From Desulfobacteraceae bacterium (GTDB lineage Bacteria > Desulfobacterota > Desulfobacteria > Desulfobacterales > DAOWNP01), in contig DAOWNP010000175.1 in assembly GCA_030642545.1 (NCBI GenBank), positions 1 through 5,479 of the forward strand: DNA of 5,479 bases. The letters run 5' to 3'. A program made the translations under genes and the position numbers. This document shows positions 1 to 5,075 of the stretch, piece after piece. The stretch's first letter is position 1. Each line of letters begins with the position of its first letter. The notes under the pieces are model-generated. The model worked only from the letters and a program-made list of their open reading frames with translations, did no database searches and was not told where the DNA came from.

Positions 1-46
1 ACAAAGAGTATTTTTAGTTAAATACAAAGAATATTTTTACTTATTT
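1..46. repeat. Imperfect 23-bp tandem repeat, AT-rich
   Basis: Two adjacent 23-base units, 1-23 and 24-46, both start ACAAAGA and agree at about 19 of 23 positions. The first unit begins at the window edge, so more copies may lie upstream. Function is unknown. It could be a remnant tandem array or chance similarity in AT-rich DNA. Confidence 0.4.
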
Positions 47-158
47 ATATATTATCTTTTGGTCAAAATAAATGGAATATAAATAATTGTCAAGCTAAAG
101 ATTTGGCTTTTAAACTTTTCTTTACTTCTAAATTGGTTTTTGATAAAAATAACTATTT

Positions 159-187
159 TTGGCAGTTATATTTGGTGATAATAAAAT
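159..187 (+). promoter_or_regulatory. Candidate sigma70-type promoter for gmd-fcl
   Basis: TTGGCA at 159-164 (5/6 to the -35 consensus) and TAAAAT at 182-187 (5/6 to the -10 consensus) are separated by 17 bases. Transcription would start near 194, giving a short leader of about 16 bases before the gmd ATG at 210. A second, weaker pair is TTGTCA at 87-92 with TTTAAA at 109-114. The rest of 1-209 shows no reading frame. The call rests on motif match only, in DNA where AT-rich matches are common. Confidence 0.4.
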
Positions 188-209
188 CAAGAAAAAGAGC
201 ATGGAATAA

Positions 210-1298
210 ATGACAAAAAAAGCACTTATAACAGGTATAACAGGTCAGGATGGGGCATATCTTGCTGAATTTTTGTTAAAAAAAGGGTATGTGGTGCATG
301 GTATTAAAAGGCGGTCATCTCTGTTTAATACAGAAAGAATAGACCATTTGTATCAAGATCCCCATGAAAAAGACAGAAAATTTGTTCTTCATTATGGTGA
401 TCTTACTGATTCTTCAAATCTTATTAAAATCATACAGCAGGTTCAACCGGATGAAGTTTATAACCTCGCTGCACAAAGTCATGTTGCTGTATCATTTGAA
501 TCTCCGGAATATACAGCAGATACAGATGCACTGGGAACTCTTCGTATTCTTGAGGGGATAAGACTGCTTGGACTTGAAAAAAAAACCAGATTTTACCAGG
601 CTTCTACATCTGAGCTTTATGGTAAGGTTCAGGAGATTCCCCAGACTGAAAAAACCCCGTTTTATCCACGAAGCCCCTATGCTGTAGCAAAAATGTATGC
701 ATACTGGATAACTGTAAATTACAGAGAAGCATATAATATATATGCCTGTAATGGAATTCTTTTTAATCATGAATCACCTGTTCGTGGAGAAACATTTGTA
801 ACACGTAAAATAACAAGAGCACTTGCCCGAATCAGCTTAAATCTTCAAAGCTGTCTTTACCTTGGCAATCTTGATGCAAAAAGGGATTGGGGACATGCAA
901 AAGATTATGTTAAAATGCAGTGGCTTATGCTTCAGCAGGATATGGCTGAAGATTTTGTTATTGCAACAGGTATTCAGCATTCTGTAAGAGATTTTGTGAA
1001 TGTAGCAGCAAAAGAGCTTGGTATTGAAATCTCCTGGAAAGGTACGGGGATTAACGAAAAAGGATATGACACGAAAACAGAAAAAGTGATTGTTTCGGTA
1101 GATCCTAAGTATTTTAGACCAACAGAGGTTGAAACTTTGCTTGGAGATCCTTCCAAGGCAAAAGAAAAGCTTGACTGGGCTCCGGTTATCTCTTTTAAAG
1201 AGCTGGTTGTTGAGATGGTTAGAGAGGATCTTAAAAAAGCAAAAAAAGATCACCTTTGTAAAACTCATGGATTTGAAGTATTTGATTATAATGAATAA
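210..1298 (+). CDS. gmd: GDP-mannose 4,6-dehydratase
   Basis: This cytoplasmic NADP-dependent short-chain dehydrogenase converts GDP-D-mannose to GDP-4-keto-6-deoxy-D-mannose, the first committed step to GDP-L-fucose and other 6-deoxyhexoses used in surface polysaccharides. The 362-aa product has the usual family length. The Rossmann motif GITGQDG lies at residues 9-15, followed by the family signature GIKRRSS at 31-37. The catalytic set is visible as T133, S134 and E135 in QASTSELYG, with Y157 and K161 in SPYAVAK. NHESPVRGETFVTRKI at 186-201 and DPKYFRPTEVETLLGDP at 298-314 are diagnostic of GMD rather than of other sugar-nucleotide epimerases. The start at 210 puts the Rossmann glycines at the normal distance from the N-terminus. 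Its ribosome site is weak (GGA at 203-205). The stop is 12 bases before the fcl start, so the two genes are almost certainly cotranscribed and catalyse successive steps. The gene is intact. Confidence 0.97.
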   Translation: MTKKALITGITGQDGAYLAEFLLKKGYVVHGIKRRSSLFNTERIDHLYQDPHEKDRKFVLHYGDLTDSSNLIKIIQQVQPDEVYNLAAQSHVAVSFESPEYTADTDALGTLRILEGIRLLGLEKKTRFYQASTSELYGKVQEIPQTEKTPFYPRSPYAVAKMYAYWITVNYREAYNIYACNGILFNHESPVRGETFVTRKITRALARISLNLQSCLYLGNLDAKRDWGHAKDYVKMQWLMLQQDMAEDFVIATGIQHSVRDFVNVAAKELGIEISWKGTGINEKGYDTKTEKVIVSVDPKYFRPTEVETLLGDPSKAKEKLDWAPVISFKELVVEMVREDLKKAKKDHLCKTHGFEVFDYNE

Positions 1299-1305
1299 AA
1301 GGTGA
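1299..1305 (+). promoter_or_regulatory. Ribosome binding site deciding the fcl start
   Basis: AAGGTGA at 1299-1305 sits 5 bases before the ATG at 1311. A longer reading from GTG at 1302 would place the start codon inside this Shine-Dalgarno sequence, so 1311 is preferred. The site follows directly on the gmd stop codon, typical of a tightly coupled operon. Confidence 0.65.
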
Positions 1306-1310
1306 AAAAG

Positions 1311-2276
1311 ATGGATTTGAATTCTAAAATATTTATAGCAGGGGGCAGGGGACTTGTTGGTTCTGCTTTAATTCGTTGTTTGAAAAAAAAAGGATATTTA
1401 AATATACTGGCTCCTTTACATGCAGAACTGGAGCTTATGGATCAAAAGGCTGTGTCTGATTATTTTGAAAAAGAGAGACCTGAGTATGTTTTTCTTGCTG
1501 CTGCAAAAGTTGGAGGTATTTTAGCCAACGATACGTTTTCTGCTGATTTTATCTACAACAATCTTATGATTCAGAACAGTATTATTCATCAGAGTTTTGT
1601 TCATAATGTAAAAAAACTTCTTTTTCTTGGTTCATCATGTATTTATCCCAGAGTTTGTCCTCAGCCAATAAAAGAGGAATATTTTATGACAGGTCCTCTT
1701 GAGCCCACAAATGAGGCTTATGCTGTTGCAAAAATAGCTGGAATTGAGATGTGCTGGGCATATAACAAGCAGCATGGAACCAGCTTTATTCCTGTAATGC
1801 CTACAAATCTTTATGGACCCAATGATAATTTTGATCTTGAAACATCCCATGTTTTGCCTGCTCTTATCAGAAAATTTCATGAAGCCAAAAAAAACAAACT
1901 TGAATCTGTTGTTATATGGGGTACAGGTAAACCTAAAAGGGAATTTCTTTATATTGACGATTTGGCTGCTATCTGTATCTATATTATGCAAAATGCAGAT
2001 GATATTTTAAACAATAGTACACAGATCTCTTCTGAAAAGCCTTTGATAAATATTGGAACAGGGGTAGATGTTACTGTAGCTGAGCTTGCTCAAACAGTAA
2101 AAGAGGTAGTCGGTTTTTCTGGAAAAATAGAATATGATATTGATAAACCTGATGGAACTCCGAGGAAACTGCTTGATATCAGCATTCTTAAAAAATCAGG
2201 CTGTCTACCTGATGTTTCACTCAAAAGTGGGATTATGCAGACGTATGACTGGTTTGTAAAGGATATTGAGAAATAG
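1311..2276 (+). CDS. fcl: GDP-L-fucose synthase (3,5-epimerase/4-reductase)
   Basis: Also known as wcaG. This bifunctional NADPH-dependent enzyme epimerises GDP-4-keto-6-deoxymannose at C3 and C5 and reduces C4, giving GDP-L-fucose in the cytoplasm. From the ATG at 1311 the product is 321 aa, the usual length. The nucleotide-binding motif GGRGLVG is at residues 11-17. AAAKVGGI at 63-70 is typical of the family. The active-site segment GSSCIYP is at 107-113 (catalytic Ser and Cys), with Y137 and K141 in EAYAVAK and a conserved His at 180 in LETSHVLPALIRKF. WGTGKPKREFLYIDDLA at 203-219 and PDGTPRKLLD at 280-289 are further signatures. It lies immediately downstream of gmd, its substrate supplier. 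A GTG at 1302 would add three residues but overlaps the ribosome site. The gene is intact. Confidence 0.96.
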   Translation: MDLNSKIFIAGGRGLVGSALIRCLKKKGYLNILAPLHAELELMDQKAVSDYFEKERPEYVFLAAAKVGGILANDTFSADFIYNNLMIQNSIIHQSFVHNVKKLLFLGSSCIYPRVCPQPIKEEYFMTGPLEPTNEAYAVAKIAGIEMCWAYNKQHGTSFIPVMPTNLYGPNDNFDLETSHVLPALIRKFHEAKKNKLESVVIWGTGKPKREFLYIDDLAAICIYIMQNADDILNNSTQISSEKPLINIGTGVDVTVAELAQTVKEVVGFSGKIEYDIDKPDGTPRKLLDISILKKSGCLPDVSLKSGIMQTYDWFVKDIEK

Positions 2277-2334
2277 GCTATCAACATATTTACGGACAAA
2301 TTCAAAAAAACCTGTAAAATTTTGTATTGTTTAT

Positions 2335-2408
2335 CAGTAGTGTCCGGTTAGGAAATTGCCGGAAACAAATAAACTTCCCTCGTGCAAAATTCTAACCGGA
2401 CACTACTA
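2335..2408. mobile_element. 74-bp MITE-like element with 16-bp inverted ends and 9-bp target duplication
   Basis: A perfect 16-base inverted repeat, AGTAGTGTCCGGTTAG at 2336-2351 and its complement at 2392-2407, encloses 40 bases. Immediately outside, the 9-base sequence ATTGTTTAT occurs on both sides (2326-2334 and 2409-2417), as expected of a transposition target duplication. No transposase fits in 74 bp, so it would have to move in trans. A 9-bp duplication fits several IS families, for example some IS4-type elements; I cannot assign the parent. In RNA the arms form a stable hairpin, which could also reduce read-through from fcl, but no U-tract follows it. It accounts for much of the 179-base gap between fcl and ispF. 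Confidence 0.8.
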
Positions 2409-2414
2409 ATTGTT

Positions 2415-2420
2415 TATAAT
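2415..2420 (+). promoter_or_regulatory. Candidate -10 box (TATAAT) for ispF
   Basis: A perfect TATAAT lies 35 bases before the ispF ATG. It straddles the right copy of the 9-base duplication and the unduplicated DNA beyond it. The -35 position (about 2391-2397) falls within the right arm of the inserted element and matches the consensus poorly. It may act as a weak promoter, or ispF may be read from upstream. Confidence 0.3.
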
Positions 2421-2455
2421 TTATGGCAGATTTCAGATAAAAAGAAGGCGATAAT

Positions 2456-2923
2456 ATGCGTGTTGGTTTAGGGTATGATGTTCATAAACTTGTTGCAAAC
2501 AGAAAACTTGTCTTAGGCGGGATTACTATTTCCTATGAAAAAGGTCTGTTAGGACATTCTGATGCAGATGTTGTTTTACATGCTGTATGTGATGCACTGC
2601 TTGGGGCTGCCGGATTAGGTGATATAGGTATGGTTTTTCCTGATTCAGATCCTGAATATAAAGATATATATAGTTTAATACTTCTTGAAAAAACTTTTTT
2701 TATGATTGATAAAAAGGGTTTTTCTGTAGTTAATATAGATGTAACAATTTTTGCTCAGGCTCCTAAACTTTTTGACTATAAAAAAAAGATGAGTGAGAAA
2801 ATTGCAGAGGCCATTAAAATAGATAAAAGCCTTGTAAATATTAAAGCAACTACAACAGAGAAGTTGGGAACCATAGGAAAAGGTGATGCAATTGCTGCAA
2901 TGTGTGTAGTTTTATTAGATTAA
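2456..2923 (+). CDS. ispF: 2-C-methyl-D-erythritol 2,4-cyclodiphosphate synthase
   Basis: This enzyme catalyses the fifth step of the MEP isoprenoid pathway: it cyclises CDP-methylerythritol 2-phosphate to MEcDP and releases CMP. Family members are homotrimers with a divalent metal at each active site. The 155-aa length is standard (about 157). The metal ligands appear as D8 and H10 in GYDVHKL and H42 in VLHAVCDALLGA. HSDAD is at 34-38, the substrate loop GDIGMVFPDSDPEYK at 55-69, and the signature TTEKLG at 133-138. AAGG at 2445-2448 is a good ribosome site, 7 bases before the ATG. The usual partner ispD is not adjacent here. The gene is intact. It is followed 7 bases after the stop by a mobile repeat and preceded by another, so it stands alone between two insertions. 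Confidence 0.97.
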   Translation: MRVGLGYDVHKLVANRKLVLGGITISYEKGLLGHSDADVVLHAVCDALLGAAGLGDIGMVFPDSDPEYKDIYSLILLEKTFFMIDKKGFSVVNIDVTIFAQAPKLFDYKKKMSEKIAEAIKIDKSLVNIKATTTEKLGTIGKGDAIAAMCVVLLD

Positions 2924-2930
2924 ACAGTAA

Positions 2931-3111
2931 GGAACGTGGACAAAACAATTTACGCAATTATACATAATAGATTCGAAGTCATCTTTGCCCGATCTAAAAT
3001 CACAAAAACATCAAAAGAGCAAGCTATTCCATCTGTTTTTGAGTTTTCAGATCGAACAAATCTAACCTCAATCTATGTGCCTATTTGTGGAAATTATTTC
3101 ATCCACGTTCC
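2931..3111. mobile_element. Palindromic (fold-back) repeat element of about 181 bp, copy 1
   Basis: The outer ends are inverted repeats: GGAACGTGGA at 2931-2940 is complementary to 3102-3111, and the match continues through AATTT (2947-2951 with 3091-3095). The similarity carries on inward: GATCT at 2991-2995 pairs with AGATC at 3049-3053, and both arms carry CAAAAACA-like runs. The whole unit therefore folds roughly about position 3021. TAA flanks both ends (2928-2930 and 3112-3114), a possible 3-bp target duplication. The longer TAAGGAAC also occurs on both sides, at 2928-2935 and 3112-3119. A second copy starts near 5411. A reading frame crosses it (GTG at 2936, stop about 3133), but copy 2 has a one-base deletion in that frame, so I do not consider it coding. 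This is a non-autonomous element of unknown family. Confidence 0.75.
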
Positions 3112-3183
3112 TAAGGAACAACAAACTTTATAACTTCAAAAACTGGGGCAGGATTTTTGTTCCCATACCCAAATTGTACGCAA

Positions 3184-3221
3184 GGTACCTGAAAAACGCT
3201 AATTTTCCCAGTTACCTTTTT
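3184..3221 (+). terminator. Weak terminator-like hairpin
   Basis: GGTACCTG at 3184-3191 pairs with CAGTTACC at 3209-3216 (7 of 8 positions) across a 17-base loop, and five T follow at once. The loop is large and the stem is interrupted, so efficiency is doubtful. It would separate ispF transcripts from the gene starting at 3249. The surrounding stretch 3115-3239 has no other recognisable feature. Confidence 0.25.
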
Positions 3222-3239
3222 CATAAATTTTTTATTACT

Positions 3240-3243
3240 GGAG
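3240..3243 (+). promoter_or_regulatory. Ribosome binding site deciding the start of the 346-aa gene
   Basis: GGAG at 3240-3243, five bases before the ATG at 3249, supports that start. The reading frame stays open back to an ATG at 3075, but that stretch runs through the mobile element and a non-coding spacer, so the longer form is rejected. Confidence 0.6.
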
Positions 3244-3248
3244 AAAAT

Positions 3249-4289
3249 ATGAACCCTGTTTATTTTCCTTATACCTATATTACAGAATCATCTGTTTTAA
3301 ATTTATTACGTTTTTTTCACTCTTTTACTATTTACCAGATTTATGAAAAAAAACCTGAGGTGCATATTGAAAAATTCATCACAGACAAAAAATTATTAAC
3401 AATAACTCCTGCTTCATGTGATGCTGATATAATAGAAAGTATATTTAATGAATTTATAGAATGGAAAAGCATTCACAATAAAACAGATATCTCTTTTATC
3501 AAAACTCTCACTGATCCCTACCCTCTTTTTGACAAAACCTCAAAATATAAAATTAAAACTGAAATTCAAAAAAATCCTGATAATAAAAAAGATGATATAC
3601 AAAATTTAATATTAACCTCTCAGGTATTTTTAAATATAGCTGAAGATTTAGACAGAAAAAACGATGATGTTGACAAAAAATTTAATTCTTTGAGCAAATT
3701 AGAAAATAATATTTTTGAAAATTTAAAAGGACATGAAACAGACAAAAATAAAATTAAAATAGATAAAATTAAAATAGATAAAAACCATAGTAGTATTTCA
3801 GATAATAAATGTTATATGGCAGAAGAACGAATTACAGCATGGACCCATCTTTTTTTAAATTATGTCAAAACGAACAGGAATGATTTATCAGAAGCATACG
3901 GTCCCTTTATCACAGATAATTCTTTTTTATTTAACCATATTCTTAAAAACACAAAAAACACCTCTCCTGTAGCCATTATCCAGGAAATACCTGTCTATAA
4001 TGATAATTCAAATGAATTAATAGAATTTAAAAACGAGCTGTCAGCTTATATTAAAAAACTTATCTTCAGTAAAAACCCTGATAAAGAAAAATTCAACTAC
4101 TCTTTTACAAAAAACAAACTTACAAAAAACAGACAAAAAACTATTTTATTAAAACTTTTTGTAGAATCAAATACAAACCCTAAAGCTTTTTTTAAACAGT
4201 TTATAATACATGATAATAAGAAAAAGGAATTTAAAAAAAAAGATGAAAATTATTGTAACCTGATTTTTGGGTTTATTGATTGTATATAA
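3249..4289 (+). CDS. Uncharacterised 346-aa protein, probably cytoplasmic
   Basis: I do not recognise a named family. The product is 346 aa from ATG 3249 and starts MNPVYFPYTYI. It has no signal peptide, no convincing membrane segment and no nucleotide-binding or metal motif. Three parts can be seen. An N-terminal region (1-about 95) mixes hydrophobic and charged residues. A middle Lys/Asp/Asn-rich, helix-prone part (about 100-195) includes QVFLNIAEDLDRKND at 125-139, possibly coiled, and the low-complexity KIKIDKIKID at 168-177. A C-terminal part (about 199-346) has YMAEERITAWTHLF at 199-212, then mostly helical sequence, with a strongly basic patch at 324-331. The N-terminal PVYFPYTYI and the AEERITAW segment resemble, from memory only, uncharacterised proteins of sulfate reducers. 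Lys, Asn and Ile are very frequent, matching the AT-rich DNA. The gene stands alone between a mobile element and the ferredoxin leader. It is probably real: there is a long open frame, a good ribosome site, and no opposing gene. Confidence 0.75.
   Translation: MNPVYFPYTYITESSVLNLLRFFHSFTIYQIYEKKPEVHIEKFITDKKLLTITPASCDADIIESIFNEFIEWKSIHNKTDISFIKTLTDPYPLFDKTSKYKIKTEIQKNPDNKKDDIQNLILTSQVFLNIAEDLDRKNDDVDKKFNSLSKLENNIFENLKGHETDKNKIKIDKIKIDKNHSSISDNKCYMAEERITAWTHLFLNYVKTNRNDLSEAYGPFITDNSFLFNHILKNTKNTSPVAIIQEIPVYNDNSNELIEFKNELSAYIKKLIFSKNPDKEKFNYSFTKNKLTKNRQKTILLKLFVESNTNPKAFFKQFIIHDNKKKEFKKKDENYCNLIFGFIDCI
3750..3779 (+). repeat. 15-bp in-frame tandem duplication inside the 346-aa gene
   Basis: The 15-base unit AAAATTAAAATAGAT occurs twice without interruption (3750-3764 and 3765-3779) and encodes KIKID twice (residues 168-177). 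Being a multiple of three, it preserves the frame. It lies in a low-complexity linker and is a likely length-variable site. Confidence 0.9.
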
Positions 4290-4311
4290 AATATTTTTTT
4301 TATTTCTAACC

Positions 4312-4339
4312 TTGACTCATTCTTTTTTATTATTATAAT
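4312..4339 (+). promoter_or_regulatory. Strong sigma70-type promoter for the ferredoxin gene
   Basis: TTGACT at 4312-4317 (5/6) and TATAAT at 4334-4339 (6/6) are separated by 16 bases. It is the best promoter match in the window. Transcription would begin near 4346, giving a leader of almost 130 bases before the ferredoxin start, unusually long for such a small gene. The local base composition is extremely AT-rich, which raises the chance of fortuitous -10 matches, but the -35 contains the GAC core. Confidence 0.6.
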
Positions 4340-4365
4340 AGTCTTTTTATATTATAATAATAATA

Positions 4366-4395
4366 TTTTTTTATTATGATTTATTAATAAAAAAA
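4366..4395 (+). other. A/U-only hairpin in the ferredoxin leader
   Basis: TTTTTTTATTA at 4366-4376 is complementary to 4385-4395 over 11 bases, with an 8-base loop. It lies in the predicted 5' leader. It contains no G-C pairs, so its stability is modest. It might protect the transcript or bind A/U-specific factors, but chance pairing in AT-rich DNA is a real alternative. Confidence 0.35.
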
Positions 4396-4424
4396 ATTAT
4401 ATTGTTTTCATAAAAATTTTTTGT

Positions 4425-4456
4425 TGCAAAATATATTGCATTTATTAAGATCTTAA
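4425..4456. promoter_or_regulatory. Two adjacent palindromes just before the ferredoxin ribosome site
   Basis: TGCAA-6-TTGCA spans 4425-4440. TTAAGATCTTAA, a perfect 12-base palindrome, spans 4445-4456. Both lie upstream of GGAGG at 4461. They have the form of dyad operator sites, but no known regulator motif is recognised, and they lie well downstream of the predicted promoter. Confidence 0.3.
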
Positions 4457-4460
4457 ATTT

Positions 4461-4465
4461 GGAGG
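4461..4465 (+). promoter_or_regulatory. Ribosome binding site deciding the ferredoxin start
   Basis: A full GGAGG sits 8 bases before the ATG at 4474. An in-frame TTG at 4459 would add five residues but overlaps this site, so it is not the start. Confidence 0.8.
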
Positions 4466-4473
4466 TATTTAAA

Positions 4474-4662
4474 ATGAGTTTTATCCCAAGTGTTGATGCA
4501 GAAAAATGTGTAGGTTGTGAGGAGTGTGTTGATGTTTGTCCAGTTGAAGTTTTTGAAATGAAAGACGGGAAATCTGTACCTGTTAATGCAGAAGAATGTT
4601 TAGGCTGTGAGAGTTGTGTTGAAGTATGTGAAGAAGATGCTATTACAATTGAAGAAGATTAA
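4474..4662 (+). CDS. Small 2[4Fe-4S] bacterial-type ferredoxin
   Basis: This is a soluble cytoplasmic low-potential electron carrier. The 62-aa product carries two cysteine motifs: C12, C15, C18, C22 (CVGCEECVDVCP) and C42, C45, C48, C52 (CLGCESCVEVCE). In this family the first three cysteines of one motif and the last of the other bind each cubane. The second motif has Glu where Pro usually follows the last Cys, a common variation. The protein is extremely acidic, with about 18 Asp/Glu against three Lys and a tail ending IEED, which suits docking to basic patches on partner oxidoreductases. No dedicated partner gene is adjacent, so it is probably a general ferredoxin. The strong promoter and full ribosome site suggest high expression. 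The length is slightly above the clostridial type (about 55 aa). Confidence 0.95.
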   Translation: MSFIPSVDAEKCVGCEECVDVCPVEVFEMKDGKSVPVNAEECLGCESCVEVCEEDAITIEED

Positions 4663-4686
4663 ATAATTCACGTACTGTTTAATCTT
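4655..4686 (+). terminator. Weak hairpin over the ferredoxin stop codon
   Basis: AAGATTAAA at 4655-4663, which includes the TAA stop, pairs perfectly over 9 bases with 4678-4686 across a 14-base loop. The stem is AT-rich and only a short T run follows, so it is a poor intrinsic terminator. It may instead be a 3' end stabilising structure. Confidence 0.25.
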
Positions 4687-4708
4687 TCAGGAATGAGGAT
4701 AAATTAAA

Positions 4709-4768
4709 TTCCCCAAGCATGCACACTAATTTAGATCGAAAGGCAGGCTGTGATGTATAATTGGGGAA
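4709..4768 (+). ncRNA. Candidate structured RNA element, two-tier hairpin
   Basis: TTCCCCAA at 4709-4716 pairs perfectly with TTGGGGAA at 4761-4768. Just inside, CAT(G)CACA near 4718-4725 can pair with TGTGATG near 4750-4756, with one bulged base. The apical part contains ATCGAAAGGCAGGC. A GC-clamped nested stem stands out in AT-rich intergenic DNA, about 300 bases before the cytochrome gene. The CGAAAGGCAGG segment is reminiscent of c-di-GMP-I riboswitches, but their GGCAAACC and GACGCAAAGC cores are missing, so no class is assigned. It could also be a short inverted-repeat mobile relic. Confidence 0.35.
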
Positions 4769-4868
4769 ATTATTTTGTCTAAGTTCTAAAAGTGTATAGC
4801 CAAATTAAAACCAAACCCTGCATTTTCTGTTTATCTTAAAAAGCATGTTAATTTATATGAAAATGATG

Positions 4869-4925
4869 AATTATGAATGGTAAATTATGAATTAAGGAAT
4901 TCTACTAATTTATAATTTATTAGTA
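4869..4925. repeat. Short direct repeats and a hairpin in the spacer before the cytochrome gene
   Basis: AATTATGAAT occurs twice, 14 bases apart (4869-4878 and 4883-4892). Immediately after, TACTAAT at 4903-4909 pairs with ATTAGTA at 4919-4925 over a 9-base loop. Such AT-rich repeats are often degenerate intergenic repeat relics. The remainder of 4664-5075 contains no reading frame I would call and no convincing promoter; TTGTGC at 4951 with TATAGC at 4975 is the nearest and is weak. Confidence 0.35.
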
Positions 4926-5075
4926 AGCGTTATTTCATTTTCATGTTTTGTTGTGCCTGTCAGAGCATGGACGTTATAGCAAATAAATAAGGGTCAAAAA
5001 ACGAGCAAAAACAATGATTGATTGAAACACCCCAAACCTTAAGATAATGAAAAAGAACAAAATAACGGAGATTTA

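Noticed and set aside
160..175. Sigma54 promoter upstream of gmd (TGGCAG followed by TTTGG)
   Set aside because: The -12 GC is missing at the required spacing, and a better sigma70-like pair overlaps the same bases.
492..1268. Minus-strand open frames inside gmd
   Set aside because: They overlap an unmistakable gmd on the opposite strand, have Cys/Phe/Ser-rich compositions typical of antisense shadow frames, and match no family.
1635..2305. Minus-strand and alternative-frame open frames inside fcl
   Set aside because: They are shadows of a well-conserved fcl reading frame with no ribosome sites or recognisable protein features.
2936..3133. A 65-codon reading frame across the palindromic repeat
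   Set aside because: The second copy of the repeat has a one-base deletion in this frame, there is no proper ribosome site, and the frame follows inverted-repeat DNA.
3075..3248. N-terminal extension of the 346-aa protein to an ATG at 3075 (404 aa)
   Set aside because: The added stretch lies in the mobile element and a spacer with a terminator-like hairpin, and the ATG at 3249 has a well-placed GGAG.
4709..4768. c-di-GMP-I (GEMM) riboswitch
   Set aside because: Only a CGAAAGGCAGG-like segment is present. The conserved GGCAAACC and GACGCAAAGC cores are absent, so it is reported only as an unclassified structure.
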